Shown here: in pieces, positions 1 to 9,227 of the stretch | How positions within the stretch are numbered: the stretch's first letter is position 1 | Layout: each line of letters opens with the position of its first letter | Origin: Rhodospirillaceae bacterium | Lineage (GTDB): Bacteria > Pseudomonadota > Alphaproteobacteria > UBA2966 | Reading direction: 5' to 3' | NCBI GenBank assembly: GCA_002690215.1 | Contig: NZDS01000132.1 | Span: forward strand, 1 to 63,779 | Length of the DNA: 63,779 nucleotides | The notes under the pieces: model-generated | Told to the model about the DNA's origin: nothing | Database searches by the model: none | What the model saw: the letters and a program-made list of their open reading frames with translations, nothing else | Program-made: the position numbers and the translations under genes

Positions 1-72
1 AACTCCTCAACATATTGATTCTTATAGCATAATCTCCATCTCAGGGCATCGATTAACGAGTTCATCTGGGAA

Positions 73-957
73 ATGGGGGATTCAAGGCCCTTCGTGGTCG
101 TGCTGGCGGCCGCCGCCGGCCTGCTGGAGGCTCTGATCCCGCCCTCGAACGGCGCCATCATCTTCAGCGCCCTGACCCAGGTGCCGGTATCGCGTACTTT
201 CGCCGCCGGCGTCTTTCCGGGCTTCGTGTTCATGGCGCTGCTGGTGGTCTACGTGGCCTGGCGCTGTCGTGACATGAATCGGCCGCCGCGCGCCACGGCG
301 GCCGAGCGCTGGCAGGCCTTCGTCACCGCCATTCCCGGCCTGATGACGCCGGTGATCATTCTCGGCGGCATTTATATGGGGCTGATGACGCCTTCGGAAT
401 CGGCCGCCGTAGCCAGTGCCTGGGCCATTCTGGTGGGCTTTTTTGTTCACCGCGAACTGACTTGGTCGGGCCTTTGGGATGCGCTCAAGGCGACCGCCAT
501 CACGACCTCGGTGATCTTCTCGATCATCGCCATGGCCACCTTCCTCTCAGTCATCCTGACCTATACCCGGGCGCCGCAGGGGCTGATCACGTTTTTCCTC
601 GAGTTCGGTATTACGCCGCTGAGCTTCCTCATCGTGGTCGGGGTGATCTGCCTGATCCTCGGCACCTTCCTCGAGGTGGTGCCGATCTTCTACCTCACCA
701 TTCCGGTGTTCATCGGCGTCATCACGACGCTGAACATCGACATGATGCATTTCTATATCGTGTTCGGAGCCTTCGTGGCACTGGGCCTGCTGACACCGCC
801 GGTTTGTGTTGGCGTTTATACGGCCTCGGCGGTGATCGGCGAGGCGCCTGAGCGGGCCTTCCGCGAGGTTCCGGGATTCGTCTTCGTGGGCCTGATTTAC
901 GCCGCCCTGATGATCGCCTTCCCCATTTTCGCCACCTGGCTGCCCTCGCACCTTTAG
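73..957 (+). CDS. TRAP transporter large permease (DctM-like), 5'-truncated
   Basis: The protein (294 residues from the first in-frame ATG) is almost wholly hydrophobic and matches the C-terminal two thirds of DctM, the large membrane subunit of TRAP dicarboxylate/solute transporters. A conserved DctM signature is visible near the start (LIPPSNGAIIFSAL, about residues 27-40), which normally sits some 130-150 residues into a protein of about 430. The N-terminal helices are therefore missing. The in-frame sequence upstream is AT-rich and carries stops at 16-18 and 25-27, so the reading frame cannot extend to the window edge. This is either a truncated gene or an unrelated/chimeric contig end. 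The stop is 10 bases before the next gene, an enoyl-CoA hydratase, suggesting one operon. No DctP or DctQ partner is visible. Confidence 0.8.
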   Translation: MGDSRPFVVVLAAAAGLLEALIPPSNGAIIFSALTQVPVSRTFAAGVFPGFVFMALLVVYVAWRCRDMNRPPRATAAERWQAFVTAIPGLMTPVIILGGIYMGLMTPSESAAVASAWAILVGFFVHRELTWSGLWDALKATAITTSVIFSIIAMATFLSVILTYTRAPQGLITFFLEFGITPLSFLIVVGVICLILGTFLEVVPIFYLTIPVFIGVITTLNIDMMHFYIVFGAFVALGLLTPPVCVGVYTASAVIGEAPERAFREVPGFVFVGLIYAALMIAFPIFATWLPSHL

Positions 958-967
958 GGAGACAACT

Positions 968-1759
968 ATGGCCGACACCCGGACTCTTATCGTCGAGCGC
1001 CCGGCGCCGGGCGTTGTGCTGCTGACCCTCAACCGGCCTCAGGTGCTCAACGCCATCAACACGGAACTCGGCCGCGAGATCCTGGATTTCTTCGCCAACC
1101 AATTGCCCGAGGACGACGAGGTTCGAGCCCTGGTTATCACCGGGGCAGGCGAGCGCGCCTTCTGCGTCGGCGCCGACCTCAAGGAACGTGATGGCATGTC
1201 GGACCGGGACTGGCGCCGCCAGCACGAGATGTTCCGCCGCGGGCATATGCTCCACAGCGCTTGCCCGCTGCCCGTCATCGCCGCGGTCAACGGCCTGGCG
1301 CTGGGCGGCGGGGCCGAGCAGGCGCTGACCTGCGACTTTATTTATGCCGCCGAGGAGGCAGAGTTCGGCCTGCCCGAAATCAAGCGCGGCATCATGCCGG
1401 GTATGGGCGGCACCCAGCGCCTGGCCCGAGTGATCGGCGAGCCCCGCGCCAAGGAACTGATCCTCAGTGGTCGCAGCTTCAGCGCCGCCGAGGCCGCTGC
1501 CTGGGGCATGGTCAACCGGGTGCTGCCGCAGGGGGAATTGTTAGACGCCGCCATTGCGACGGCCGCCGAAATTGCCGCCGTCGCGCCGCTTTCGGTACGA
1601 GCCGCCAAGCAGGCCATCCACAGCGGTCTGCAAACGGATCTGGCGACCGGTTTGAGCCTGGAATTGCTGGCCCACCAGCGCTTGGCGGCCTCAGAAGACC
1701 GCCGCGAAGGCATCGCCGCATTCAACGAAAGGCGTGCGCCGAAGTGGCGGGGCTGCTAG
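968..1759 (+). CDS. enoyl-CoA hydratase/isomerase (crotonase family)
   Basis: This 263-residue protein has the usual crotonase length and both catalytic glutamates of true hydratases: E117 in GGGAEQAL and E137 in GLPEIKRG. The oxyanion-hole segments FCVGADLKER and GLALGGG are also present. It should hydrate a trans-2-enoyl-CoA to the 3-hydroxyacyl-CoA in the cytoplasm. It starts 10 bases after the truncated TRAP permease, with an AGGGAGA Shine-Dalgarno sequence just upstream of the ATG, so the two probably shared a transcript. The acyl substrate cannot be read from the sequence. An isomerase or another crotonase activity is possible, but retention of both glutamates favours hydratase. Confidence 0.9.
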   Translation: MADTRTLIVERPAPGVVLLTLNRPQVLNAINTELGREILDFFANQLPEDDEVRALVITGAGERAFCVGADLKERDGMSDRDWRRQHEMFRRGHMLHSACPLPVIAAVNGLALGGGAEQALTCDFIYAAEEAEFGLPEIKRGIMPGMGGTQRLARVIGEPRAKELILSGRSFSAAEAAAWGMVNRVLPQGELLDAAIATAAEIAAVAPLSVRAAKQAIHSGLQTDLATGLSLELLAHQRLAASEDRREGIAAFNERRAPKWRGC

Positions 1760-1841
1760 CGAATTCGCCGACCGCGCGATTCGCGCCGGGTTGCGGCTTT
1801 CGCTATCATAGTCGGGCGCATCCTGCGCTGAGGAAAGTGCG

Positions 1842-3521
1842 ATGCGGTGTCCCGCAATCGTCGCAGCTTTGGTCCTGACGGCCATCGCCCTGCCATCTTG
1901 GGCGGCGGAGAAGAACGCTCCGGTTATCGAAGTACCGGCCCAGGTCGAGCTCTCCGACGGAGTGCTGCAGCTCAAGGGCCGCATCACCGACCAGTCGCGT
2001 GTCGTCTTCGCCACACTGGATGGCCAACCCATCGCCATTGGGCCCGAGGGCGCCATAGTGCTGAATAAGGCGGTCGTAGCGAACGCCACGCAGGCCATGG
2101 TGACGGCGCTGGACGAATGGGGCAACCGCAGCGAACGAACGATCCGCTTGACCCGGGCGCAGGCCAAGCCCGATCTCGCCTTCGGCAACTATCACGCCCT
2201 GGTCATCGGCAACAACGAGTACGCCGCGCTGCCCAAACTGAAAACCGCGGTGAGCGATGCCACGGCGGTGGCGGCGATGCTCAAGGGCGCCTATGGCTTC
2301 GACACGATGCTGCTGAAGAACGCCACCCGCAGCGACGTGATCGGGGCCATGGCGAAGCTCCGCGGCAAACTCAAGCCCAGCGACAACCTGTTGATCTACT
2401 TCGCCGGCCACGGCGTTCTCGACAGCTATGCCGAAGAGGGGTTCTGGCTACCCGTCGATGCCGCCAAGGACAATCCCGCCAACTGGATCTCCAACGCCGA
2501 CGTTACCAACATGCTGCGCGCCATTCGCGCCAAGCATGTCATGGTGGTGGCCGATTCCTGCTTCTCCGGCACCCTGGTTCGGGCGGCACCGGTCAAGATC
2601 AAGACGGCCGAGGAGCGCACCAGTTGGCTCCAGCGCATGGCCGCCAAGCGCTCGCGCACGGCGCTGGTTTCGGGCGGACTGGAGCCGGTGATGGACGCCG
2701 GCGGGGGCAACCACTCGGTGTTCGCCAAGGCCTTCCTGGAGGCACTCAGCGAGAACCGCGAGGTCACCGATGGCCAGACGCTGTTCGCCACCATCCGCCG
2801 GCCGGTGGCGCTGGAATCGGACCAGACGCCTGACTATGCAGACATTCGCCGGGCCGGACACGACGGCGGCGATTTCCTTTTCGTGCGGCGCTCGGCGGCC
2901 AAATTGGCCTCGGCCCGGGCAACCGTTGCATCATCCACCCGCCGCCAAACAACTGCGCCTGTGGCGCCGGCGGCGGCCAATCGCCAGGTCGAATTGGCGT
3001 TTTGGAATTCGATCAAGAACAGCAAGACGGCGGCCGAATATCAGGCCTACCTGGAGCAGTATCCCCGCGGTGCCTTCGCCCCACTTGCCCGCCAGCGCAT
3101 CGCCGCCCTGAACAAAAAAGTGGCGCCCAAGCCGGTGGCCAGGGCGACGCCGGTGGCCCGTCCGGCACCGCCTCAGCGCTCGCCGCGCCAGCGCTTCGAC
3201 GGCACCTGGAAGGCGACGCTGTTCGCCTATTTTGCCGCCGCCGGCTGCCCCATGGACAACAAGCTCGAAGTGCGCATCCAGAACGGCAAACTGAGCGGTA
3301 GCCACCGCGGCAACCGGCTCTCCGCCGTGGTCGATCCCATGGGCGGGCTGAAGGGCACCTATACCGACCCCGAGAACGACTCCTTCGAAATGGACGGCAA
3401 ATACAAAGGCCGGGAAATCAAAGGCTATATCCGGGGCACCAAGAAGGGTGCCGGCTGGGATCCCACGTTCTGCGAGCTCAACTTGAAGCTCGAGCCATTG
3501 AGCGCCCGAGTTACGGATTAG
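1842..3521 (+). CDS. secreted caspase-like (C14) protease with C-terminal accessory domains
   Basis: The 559-residue protein begins with a probable signal peptide (residues 1-22, hydrophobic, ending near SWAAE). An Ig-like beta segment follows (about 28-105), then a metacaspase/paracaspase-type p20 domain (about 115-340). The catalytic dyad is visible as H190 in YFAGHG and C240 in VADSCFSG. After a Pro/Ala-rich linker comes a short helical unit (FWNSIKNSKTAAEYQAYLE) that recurs in bacterial caspase-like proteins. A C-terminal module of about 100 residues (from FDGTWKATLF) is not recognised. The likely site of action is the periplasm. AGGAAA lies 8-10 bases before the ATG and a weak -10-like TATCAT is at 1804-1809. 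The gene converges directly on the CoA-transferase gene (stop codons adjacent). Target and role are unknown. Confidence 0.85.
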   Translation: MRCPAIVAALVLTAIALPSWAAEKNAPVIEVPAQVELSDGVLQLKGRITDQSRVVFATLDGQPIAIGPEGAIVLNKAVVANATQAMVTALDEWGNRSERTIRLTRAQAKPDLAFGNYHALVIGNNEYAALPKLKTAVSDATAVAAMLKGAYGFDTMLLKNATRSDVIGAMAKLRGKLKPSDNLLIYFAGHGVLDSYAEEGFWLPVDAAKDNPANWISNADVTNMLRAIRAKHVMVVADSCFSGTLVRAAPVKIKTAEERTSWLQRMAAKRSRTALVSGGLEPVMDAGGGNHSVFAKAFLEALSENREVTDGQTLFATIRRPVALESDQTPDYADIRRAGHDGGDFLFVRRSAAKLASARATVASSTRRQTTAPVAPAAANRQVELAFWNSIKNSKTAAEYQAYLEQYPRGAFAPLARQRIAALNKKVAPKPVARATPVARPAPPQRSPRQRFDGTWKATLFAYFAAAGCPMDNKLEVRIQNGKLSGSHRGNRLSAVVDPMGGLKGTYTDPENDSFEMDGKYKGREIKGYIRGTKKGAGWDPTFCELNLKLEPLSARVTD

Positions 3522-4751
3522 TCAGATATCGCCCTCGGCCCGCAGGGCGGCGATCTCGTCGGCAGCGTAGCCCAGCTCGGCCAGCACAGCCTCGGTGTCG
3601 GCGCCCAGCTCAGCCGCCACGCCGCCCGGTTGGGGCCGCTGGCCGTCGATGGTGAAGGGTGTCGTCGGCACTTCGATGCGGCGCTCCAGCGCCGGCACGT
3701 CGGCCTCGGCAATATAGCCCCGCTCACGCACCTGAGGCTCGTCCAGCACATCGGGCACGCTACGCACCACGCCGGCCGGCACGTCGGCGGCATTGAGGCG
3801 CGCCTCCCACTCGGCGGCCGGACGAGCGGCCAGGGCAGCCTCGATCTCGGCCTTGAGCGCCCCGCCGTTGGCCACCCGAGGCTCCCATTCGGCAAAGCGG
3901 GGATCGTCGATCAGGTGGCCCAGATCCAGCGCCGTCATGAGATCGCGGAACTGGCCTTCGGTGTTGGCGGCGATCAACAGCGGCCCCTCGGGCGCGGCAA
4001 AGCAATCGGATACCGGTGTGCCGGAAAACCCTGCATTGCCCACCCGGGGCGGCGGGTTGCCGGTGATGAGATAGTCGGCGACCTGGGTCGACATCAGCGC
4101 CAGCGCCGATTCCAGCATGGAAACATCGACGAAGGCGCCCTTGCCGCTTTGGTGCCGTCCCATCAGGGCAGCCAGGACGGCAAAGGCGGTGAGGTAACCG
4201 GACGCCGCATCGACGGCAGGAAAGCCCGCCTTGACCGGCCCGCTATCGGCGGTTCCGGTCAGCGCCATGATGCCGGACACGGCCTGCAGGATGTGGTCGT
4301 AAGCCGGTTTGTCGCGCCACGGTCCCTGCTGGCCGAAGCCCGAAAGCGAGCAATAAATCAGGCGTGGATTGAGCTCTCTAACGTGGTCCCAGCCCAGCCC
4401 CAAGCGCTCCAGCACACCGGCTCGGAAGTTTTCCACCAGCACGTCGGCGCGCCCGACCAGGCGCTCGACCACGGCGCGTCCGCCGGGACTCTTGAAATTG
4501 GCGGTGATGCAGCGTTTGCCGGCATTCAGCGACAGAAACGGGCTGCTCATGCGGCGGCGGTTGAGGCTCGGGTCCGAGCCCAATTGGCGCAGCAAATCCC
4601 CATCACCCGGCATCTCGACCTTGATCACCTCGGCCCCCAGCAGCGCCAACTGGAAGGTGCACAAAGGGCCGGCCAGCACGTGGCTGAGATCGGCCACGAC
4701 AATTCCCTCGAGCGGACGGTGTGAGGCGGGATTGGGATCCTTGGCGGTCAT
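3522..4751 (-). CDS. CoA-transferase family III (CaiB/BaiF)
   Basis: This 409-residue protein has the family III architecture. The N-terminal GIVVADLSHVLAGP segment, the CoA-site region and the catalytic aspartate (D152 in KPAYDHILQAVSG) are present. Such enzymes move CoA between carboxylic acids through an aspartyl-CoA thioester intermediate, for example formyl-, carnitine-, mesaconyl- or itaconyl-CoA transferases. Nothing in the sequence identifies the acid. It stands alone on its strand between the caspase-like gene, whose stop abuts its own, and the divergent DHH gene. A second paralogue lies at 18831-20054. Confidence 0.9.
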   Translation of the reverse strand: MTAKDPNPASHRPLEGIVVADLSHVLAGPLCTFQLALLGAEVIKVEMPGDGDLLRQLGSDPSLNRRRMSSPFLSLNAGKRCITANFKSPGGRAVVERLVGRADVLVENFRAGVLERLGLGWDHVRELNPRLIYCSLSGFGQQGPWRDKPAYDHILQAVSGIMALTGTADSGPVKAGFPAVDAASGYLTAFAVLAALMGRHQSGKGAFVDVSMLESALALMSTQVADYLITGNPPPRVGNAGFSGTPVSDCFAAPEGPLLIAANTEGQFRDLMTALDLGHLIDDPRFAEWEPRVANGGALKAEIEAALAARPAAEWEARLNAADVPAGVVRSVPDVLDEPQVRERGYIAEADVPALERRIEVPTTPFTIDGQRPQPGGVAAELGADTEAVLAELGYAADEIAALRAEGDI

Positions 4752-4843
4752 CCTGCGTCCTTAGAGCTTTTCAAAGCCGGGGCCACCCTAACCCGGATGG
4801 CCATATCACGGGTAGAGTGGCAGGTTGGACCATTACCGAGAAT

Positions 4844-4852
4844 GGAGGAGGT
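4844..4852 (+). promoter_or_regulatory. strong Shine-Dalgarno of the DHH gene
   Basis: GGAGGAGGT lies directly before the ATG at 4855, with the first GGAGG spaced 6 bases from the start. It is the longest anti-16S match noticed in the window and fixes the start of the DHH protein. Confidence 0.7.
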
Positions 4853-4854
4853 AA

Positions 4855-5718
4855 ATGAATCCGCTCTGCATCTACCACGGAAACTGCGCCGATGGCTTCG
4901 GCGCCGCCTGGGCGGTTTGGAAGCGTTACGGTGACGACGTGGAGTTCCACGCCGGTGTCCACCAAGACCCGCCACCTGCCGTTGCGGGGCGCGACGTGTT
5001 CATGGTCGATTTCTCTTACAAGCGCTCTGTGCTTACCGAGATGGGGGGCAAAGCCAAAAGCATTGTCATCCTCGATCACCATACGACGGCGGCCGAAGAT
5101 CTCGAAGCATTTACGCAGTCGAGCGACGGCGGCTGGCAACACTCCGTTATTCACGCCCGTTTCGACATGGAGCGGTCAGGTGTCATGATGGCCTGGGAGC
5201 ACTTTCACCCCGACAAAGAGGCGCCGGCAATCCTGCGCCACATCCAGGATCTCGATCTTTGGCGGTTTGATCTGCCGGGCACTCGCGAAATCCTAGCGGC
5301 GCTGCTATCTCATCCTTACGACTTCGGACTTTGGGACGGGCTGATGCAGGTGAACCTCGAAGATCTACAACGCGAGGGCGAGGCCATCGAGCGCAAGCAC
5401 CACAAGGATGTGGCCGAGCTTGTCGGCGTCTCTCGCCGACGCATGGTGATCGGAGGGTATGACGTACCGGCGGCCAATCTGCCCTACACGTTGGCCTCGG
5501 ACGCCGGTAACCTGATGGCCAAGGGCGAGCCATTTGCTTGTTGCTACATGGACACGCCGGACGGCCGTTTGTTCGAACTCCGATCAGTTGATGGCGGGGT
5601 CGACGTGTCGAAGATCGCCGCGCAGTACGGCGGCGGTGGTCACCTACGCGCGGCCGGCTTCCGCACCGAAATTGGCTGGGAAGGCCAGGCAGGGTCGTCC
5701 CCGGAGTGCGACACATAA
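4855..5718 (+). CDS. DHH/DHHA1 family phosphoesterase
   Basis: The 287-residue protein has the DHH phosphoesterase motifs: an N-terminal CADGFGAAW segment (D13), MVDFSY (D52), LDHH at 74-76, and a C-terminal DHHA1 motif YGGGGHLRAAGF. The family comprises Mn-dependent hydrolases of phosphodiesters in nucleic-acid or cyclic-nucleotide metabolism (RecJ, NrnA, GdpP relatives). This member has no PAS, CBS or membrane domain, so it resembles a stand-alone nano-RNase or oligonucleotide hydrolase, but the substrate is not determined. It has a very strong ribosome binding site and is the only plus-strand gene between two minus-strand acyl-CoA genes. Its codon use looks slightly less GC-rich than theirs, so it may be an insertion. 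Confidence 0.8.
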   Translation: MNPLCIYHGNCADGFGAAWAVWKRYGDDVEFHAGVHQDPPPAVAGRDVFMVDFSYKRSVLTEMGGKAKSIVILDHHTTAAEDLEAFTQSSDGGWQHSVIHARFDMERSGVMMAWEHFHPDKEAPAILRHIQDLDLWRFDLPGTREILAALLSHPYDFGLWDGLMQVNLEDLQREGEAIERKHHKDVAELVGVSRRRMVIGGYDVPAANLPYTLASDAGNLMAKGEPFACCYMDTPDGRLFELRSVDGGVDVSKIAAQYGGGGHLRAAGFRTEIGWEGQAGSSPECDT

Positions 5719-5755
5719 GCGATGGCAAGGAGAAGCCGGGGTCAGCGGCAATCCT

Positions 5756-6901
5756 TCAAAACCCGAGCTGGCGGGCAATCAGCATACGCATGATGTCGCT
5801 GGTACCGCCGCCGATCATGGGGAAGTAGGAATCGCGCAGGAAGCGCTGCACGGGAAACTCATTCATCAGACCGTAGCCGCCGAAGATGTTGAGAGCCTTC
5901 TGGCAGACTTGGTTGGCGCCGTCGGCGGCGACGATCTTGGCCAGCGCCGCTTCCACAGTGATAGGTGCCTCGCGATCCGCCAGGGCAGCGGCGTAATAGG
6001 TATATATCCGGGCCTGCTCGAGGGTGGCCAGCATGTCGACCAGCTTGAATTGCACCGCCTGAAACTTGCCGATGGGCTTGCCGAATTGCTGGCGCTCCTT
6101 GGCGTAGGCGACCGAGGCGTCAAAGGCCGCTTGAGCCGTGCCCAGAGCCAGGGCGGCGGTGAAGATGCGGTCGATGGTCAGCGACAGGTAGGCATTGAGA
6201 AAACCCGAGTCCTCGTCGCCCAAGCGGCATTCCTCGGAAACTTCGACGTCCTCCAGCACCAACTCGGCCGAATCGCAACAATGCGTGGTGAACTTGTCGA
6301 GCTTGCGCCCCACCGAAAAGCCCTTTGTGCCGGTGTCGACGAGGAAGAGCGACATGCCTTTGAGGCCCTTTTCCGGATCCGTCGTCGCAACGACGGTGAT
6401 GAAGTCGGCCACCACGCCGTTGGAAGTGAACATCTTGGTGCCGTTGAGGCGATAACCCGTGTTGGTGCGCTCGGCGCGGGTGCGAATGGCGGCGGCGTCG
6501 GAGCCGGCGTCAGGCTCGCTCAAGGCGAATCCGGCCACCATTTCGCCGCGCAAGGCCGGTACTAGGTATTTCTGGCGCAGCGCTTCGCTGCCCCACTGGT
6601 AGACCGTGTTGGTAGCGGTCGAAGCGTGCATGCAAACGATGGCGGCGAAACCCATGGAGCCACGAGCCAGTTCCTCGCAGAGAATGGTGTAGTGGGCGTT
6701 GCGATTGTCGAGCCCGCTGCCACCGTACGCCTCGGGATAGAGCACGCCGAAGTAGCCCAGACCGCCGAGTTCTTCAAAAAGCTCACGGGGGAACTCGCCC
6801 TTCTCGTCCAATTCCTGGGCCACCGGCACCAGCCGGTCGTCGACCCAGCGCGCCAGGTGATCGCGAAATTCGCGTTGCTCGTCGTCGAACATGAACTCCA
6901 C
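5756..6901 (-). CDS. acyl-CoA dehydrogenase (flavoprotein)
   Basis: This 381-residue protein has full acyl-CoA dehydrogenase features: FALSEPDAGSDAAAI for FAD/substrate binding, the ERQQFGKPIGKFQAVQ signature and a C-terminal GGTSDIMRMLIA. It should oxidise an acyl-CoA to the 2-enoyl-CoA and pass electrons to ETF. The usual C-terminal glutamate (EGTSEI type) is a glycine here. The isovaleryl-CoA dehydrogenase-type position appears as Asp (TIDRIF), so the base is unresolved. The start is GTG at 6901, chosen because GGGGAGA lies 7 bases upstream; an ATG at 6892 is poorly spaced. It begins one base after the stop of the molybdenum hydroxylase large subunit and is evidently the last gene of that operon. 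Confidence 0.9.
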   Translation of the reverse strand: MEFMFDDEQREFRDHLARWVDDRLVPVAQELDEKGEFPRELFEELGGLGYFGVLYPEAYGGSGLDNRNAHYTILCEELARGSMGFAAIVCMHASTATNTVYQWGSEALRQKYLVPALRGEMVAGFALSEPDAGSDAAAIRTRAERTNTGYRLNGTKMFTSNGVVADFITVVATTDPEKGLKGMSLFLVDTGTKGFSVGRKLDKFTTHCCDSAELVLEDVEVSEECRLGDEDSGFLNAYLSLTIDRIFTAALALGTAQAAFDASVAYAKERQQFGKPIGKFQAVQFKLVDMLATLEQARIYTYYAAALADREAPITVEAALAKIVAADGANQVCQKALNIFGGYGLMNEFPVQRFLRDSYFPMIGGGTSDIMRMLIARQLGF

Positions 6902-6902
6902 G

Positions 6903-9227
6903 TCACTTCTCCCCGGCTTGGCGCTTCTCGTGCAGCGCCAGAGCGATCTTTTCGGCCGTCACCGGCTGCGAGGTGAACCAGATGCCGGTGGCATCGTGGA
7001 TGGCGCTGATGATGGCCGGCGGCGTGCTGACGATGGCGCTTTCGGAGGCCTCCTTGGCGCCGTAAGGACCAGCCGGATCTTCGGTGAGGATGTGCCTGAC
7101 CTCGATCTCCGGGTGCTCGGTCGCCAGCGGCATGCGGTAGTCGATGAAGTTGGGGTTCTGCGTCAATCCCTCCGCCATCCTGAATTCCTCATACAGCGCC
7201 TGGCCCAAACCCTGGGAAGCGGCGCCCTGGATCTGGGAAACCACGTTCACGGGATGCAGCGGCGTGCCGCAGTCGTGGGCAATGAGAAAATCCGTGGCTT
7301 TCACGAGACCGGTTTCGAGATCGACGTCGACCTCGGCCAACTGGGCGGTGAAGCTGTAGTTGACGCCGGGGTTGCCGTAACCGGTGTCCATGTCCAGCGC
7401 CTCGACGCCGTAGTCGGAATGGCCGCTGCCGATAATCACCGCACCGGCCGCCGAATAGCAGGCGGTCTGGGCCAGCTTGCGGAAGGGAACCGACTTGTCG
7501 GGTTCACCTTCGACCGAGACTTGATGGTCACGGAAGAGCACGCGTTCCGGCGCCACCTCCCACATCTCTGCGGCCACAGCGGCGAGCTGGTCTCGCACCT
7601 GGCGCGCTGCCTTCTGCGCCGCCTGGCCGGCCAGAATGGTCACCCGACTGCCGTAGCTGCCGGCATCGACCGGCGTCAGCGAGGTATCGACACGCTTGAT
7701 GTCGACGTCGTCGAGGCCCAGGCCCAATTCCTCGGCCACCAACTGCACCAGCACGGTGTCGGAACCCTGACCGCAATCGCTGGCTCCGGTCAGGTAATTG
7801 ACGGTGCCGTCCTCGCAAAGCCTTACCACCGCGGCGCAGGACTGGTGGCCACGCCGGCGGGCGCCGCCCAGGTACGAGGTTCCGGAAAGTCCCACGCCGT
7901 GGGCCCGCGCCGCGTCCGCCTGGCCGGATGCTTTGCGTTGCTGCCAGGCATCACTGGCACCGACTTCAGTCAAGGCTTCCTTGAATCCGCTGGTCGCAAC
8001 GGTGATGCCGTTGACCGTCTCATGCGGCGCCTCGACGGCGTTCTTCAGCCGCACCTCGAGGGGATCGAGGCCGAGCTCTTCGGCCATCATGTCCATCTGG
8101 ATTTCCGCGGCGAAACGGGTATGGGTGACGCCGTGACCGCGCATGGCCGCACTCGCCGGGTTGTTGGTGAAGATGCGATAGGCATCGTGTTTGAAGTTGG
8201 GCAACTTGTACGGCAGCGTGCTCATGACGCCGGTCAGGTACATGGTCAGCGGCCCGATGGCGGTGAAGGCGCCACCGTCGGCGATCACCTTGCTTTGCAT
8301 GGCGGTGATGGTGCCGTCCCTCTTCATGCCCATCTTGTTGTCGACGGTCATGTTGTGGCGCCGTCGGCAGGTGCTCAGGACCTCTTCCATGGAATAGGCG
8401 AACTTGACCGGCCGGCCGGTCATTTTGGAAAGCATGACGGCGCAGAAATCGCCGGGCAGCGAATCGTTCTTGGTGCCACCGAAGCCGCCACCGATGAAAG
8501 GCTGGATGACGCGCACTTTGCTCAGCGGCAGGCCGAACAGCGCCGCCAGATGGCGGTAATGGAAATAGGGGCTCTGCTTGGCAGCCCAGATTGTGACGCC
8601 AGAGCCCTCCCAAAGCGCCAAAGCGGCCGGCGGTTCGAGGAATCCGGTGATCACGCGACCGGTTTCGAAGCGCTCCTCGTGCACCAGGTCGGCTTCGCGG
8701 AATCCCTGCTCCACGTCGCCGTAGTCCATGTGGAAATCCCAGCTCAGATTCCCCTCGGCGTAGTCGTGGACTTGTGGTGCGCCCTCGCGCATGGCCTCTT
8801 CGGGATCGAAGACGCCCGGCAGTTCCTCGTAGTCGACGCGGATCAGCTCGCAGGCTTCCTCCGCCGTTTCCTCGTCCTCGGCGGCCACCGCCGCCACCCC
8901 CTCGGCATAGTGGCGCACCTTGTCGACGGCCAGCGGGGTTTCGTCCCGGGTCCGGGGCATCCAGCCCCAGCTATAGCCCTTGAAGTCAGCTCCGGTGAGC
9001 ACCCCCCGGACACCCGGTAACGCTTCGGCGCGGCTGGTGTCGATGCCGAGAATGCGGGCATGGGCATGGGGGCTGCGCAGGATCTTGAGCCAAAGCTGGC
9101 CGGGCAGGTTGTAATCAGCGGCGTAGCGGGCTTGGCCCGTGACCTTCTCGCGGGCATCGACCCGCGGCAGCTTGCGTCCGATCAGACCGGGCCAGTTCGA
9201 CCCCACAGGGGCCTTTTCTTTGCTCAT
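6903..9227 (-). CDS. molybdenum hydroxylase large subunit (xanthine dehydrogenase family, Moco-binding)
   Basis: The 774-residue protein is the molybdopterin-binding catalytic subunit of an xanthine dehydrogenase/aldehyde oxidase-type hydroxylase. It has the N-terminal RVDAREKVTGQARYAADY segment, the pterin motif GGGFGGTK, AMRGHG, and the C-terminal GPYGAKEASES with the expected active-site glutamate. The AYxCSFR loop of aerobic CO dehydrogenase is absent, so it is not CoxL. These enzymes insert oxygen from water into a heteroaromatic, aldehyde or activated C-H bond. ATG at 9227 overlaps the stop of the 2Fe-2S subunit gene (ATGA). The substrate is not readable, but the following acyl-CoA dehydrogenase suggests a CoA-bound or carboxylic compound. 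Confidence 0.9.
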   Translation of the reverse strand: MSKEKAPVGSNWPGLIGRKLPRVDAREKVTGQARYAADYNLPGQLWLKILRSPHAHARILGIDTSRAEALPGVRGVLTGADFKGYSWGWMPRTRDETPLAVDKVRHYAEGVAAVAAEDEETAEEACELIRVDYEELPGVFDPEEAMREGAPQVHDYAEGNLSWDFHMDYGDVEQGFREADLVHEERFETGRVITGFLEPPAALALWEGSGVTIWAAKQSPYFHYRHLAALFGLPLSKVRVIQPFIGGGFGGTKNDSLPGDFCAVMLSKMTGRPVKFAYSMEEVLSTCRRRHNMTVDNKMGMKRDGTITAMQSKVIADGGAFTAIGPLTMYLTGVMSTLPYKLPNFKHDAYRIFTNNPASAAMRGHGVTHTRFAAEIQMDMMAEELGLDPLEVRLKNAVEAPHETVNGITVATSGFKEALTEVGASDAWQQRKASGQADAARAHGVGLSGTSYLGGARRRGHQSCAAVVRLCEDGTVNYLTGASDCGQGSDTVLVQLVAEELGLGLDDVDIKRVDTSLTPVDAGSYGSRVTILAGQAAQKAARQVRDQLAAVAAEMWEVAPERVLFRDHQVSVEGEPDKSVPFRKLAQTACYSAAGAVIIGSGHSDYGVEALDMDTGYGNPGVNYSFTAQLAEVDVDLETGLVKATDFLIAHDCGTPLHPVNVVSQIQGAASQGLGQALYEEFRMAEGLTQNPNFIDYRMPLATEHPEIEVRHILTEDPAGPYGAKEASESAIVSTPPAIISAIHDATGIWFTSQPVTAEKIALALHEKRQAGEK

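Noticed and set aside
1842-3521. Caspase-like gene as part of an anti-phage defence system
   Set aside because: A signal peptide places it outside the cytoplasm and no sensor, nuclease or pore-forming effector gene adjoins it.
6891-9020. Long plus-strand open frame (709 codons) opposite the Mo hydroxylase subunit
   Set aside because: It is an antisense shadow in high-GC DNA; the minus-strand frame carries all family motifs and coupled neighbours.
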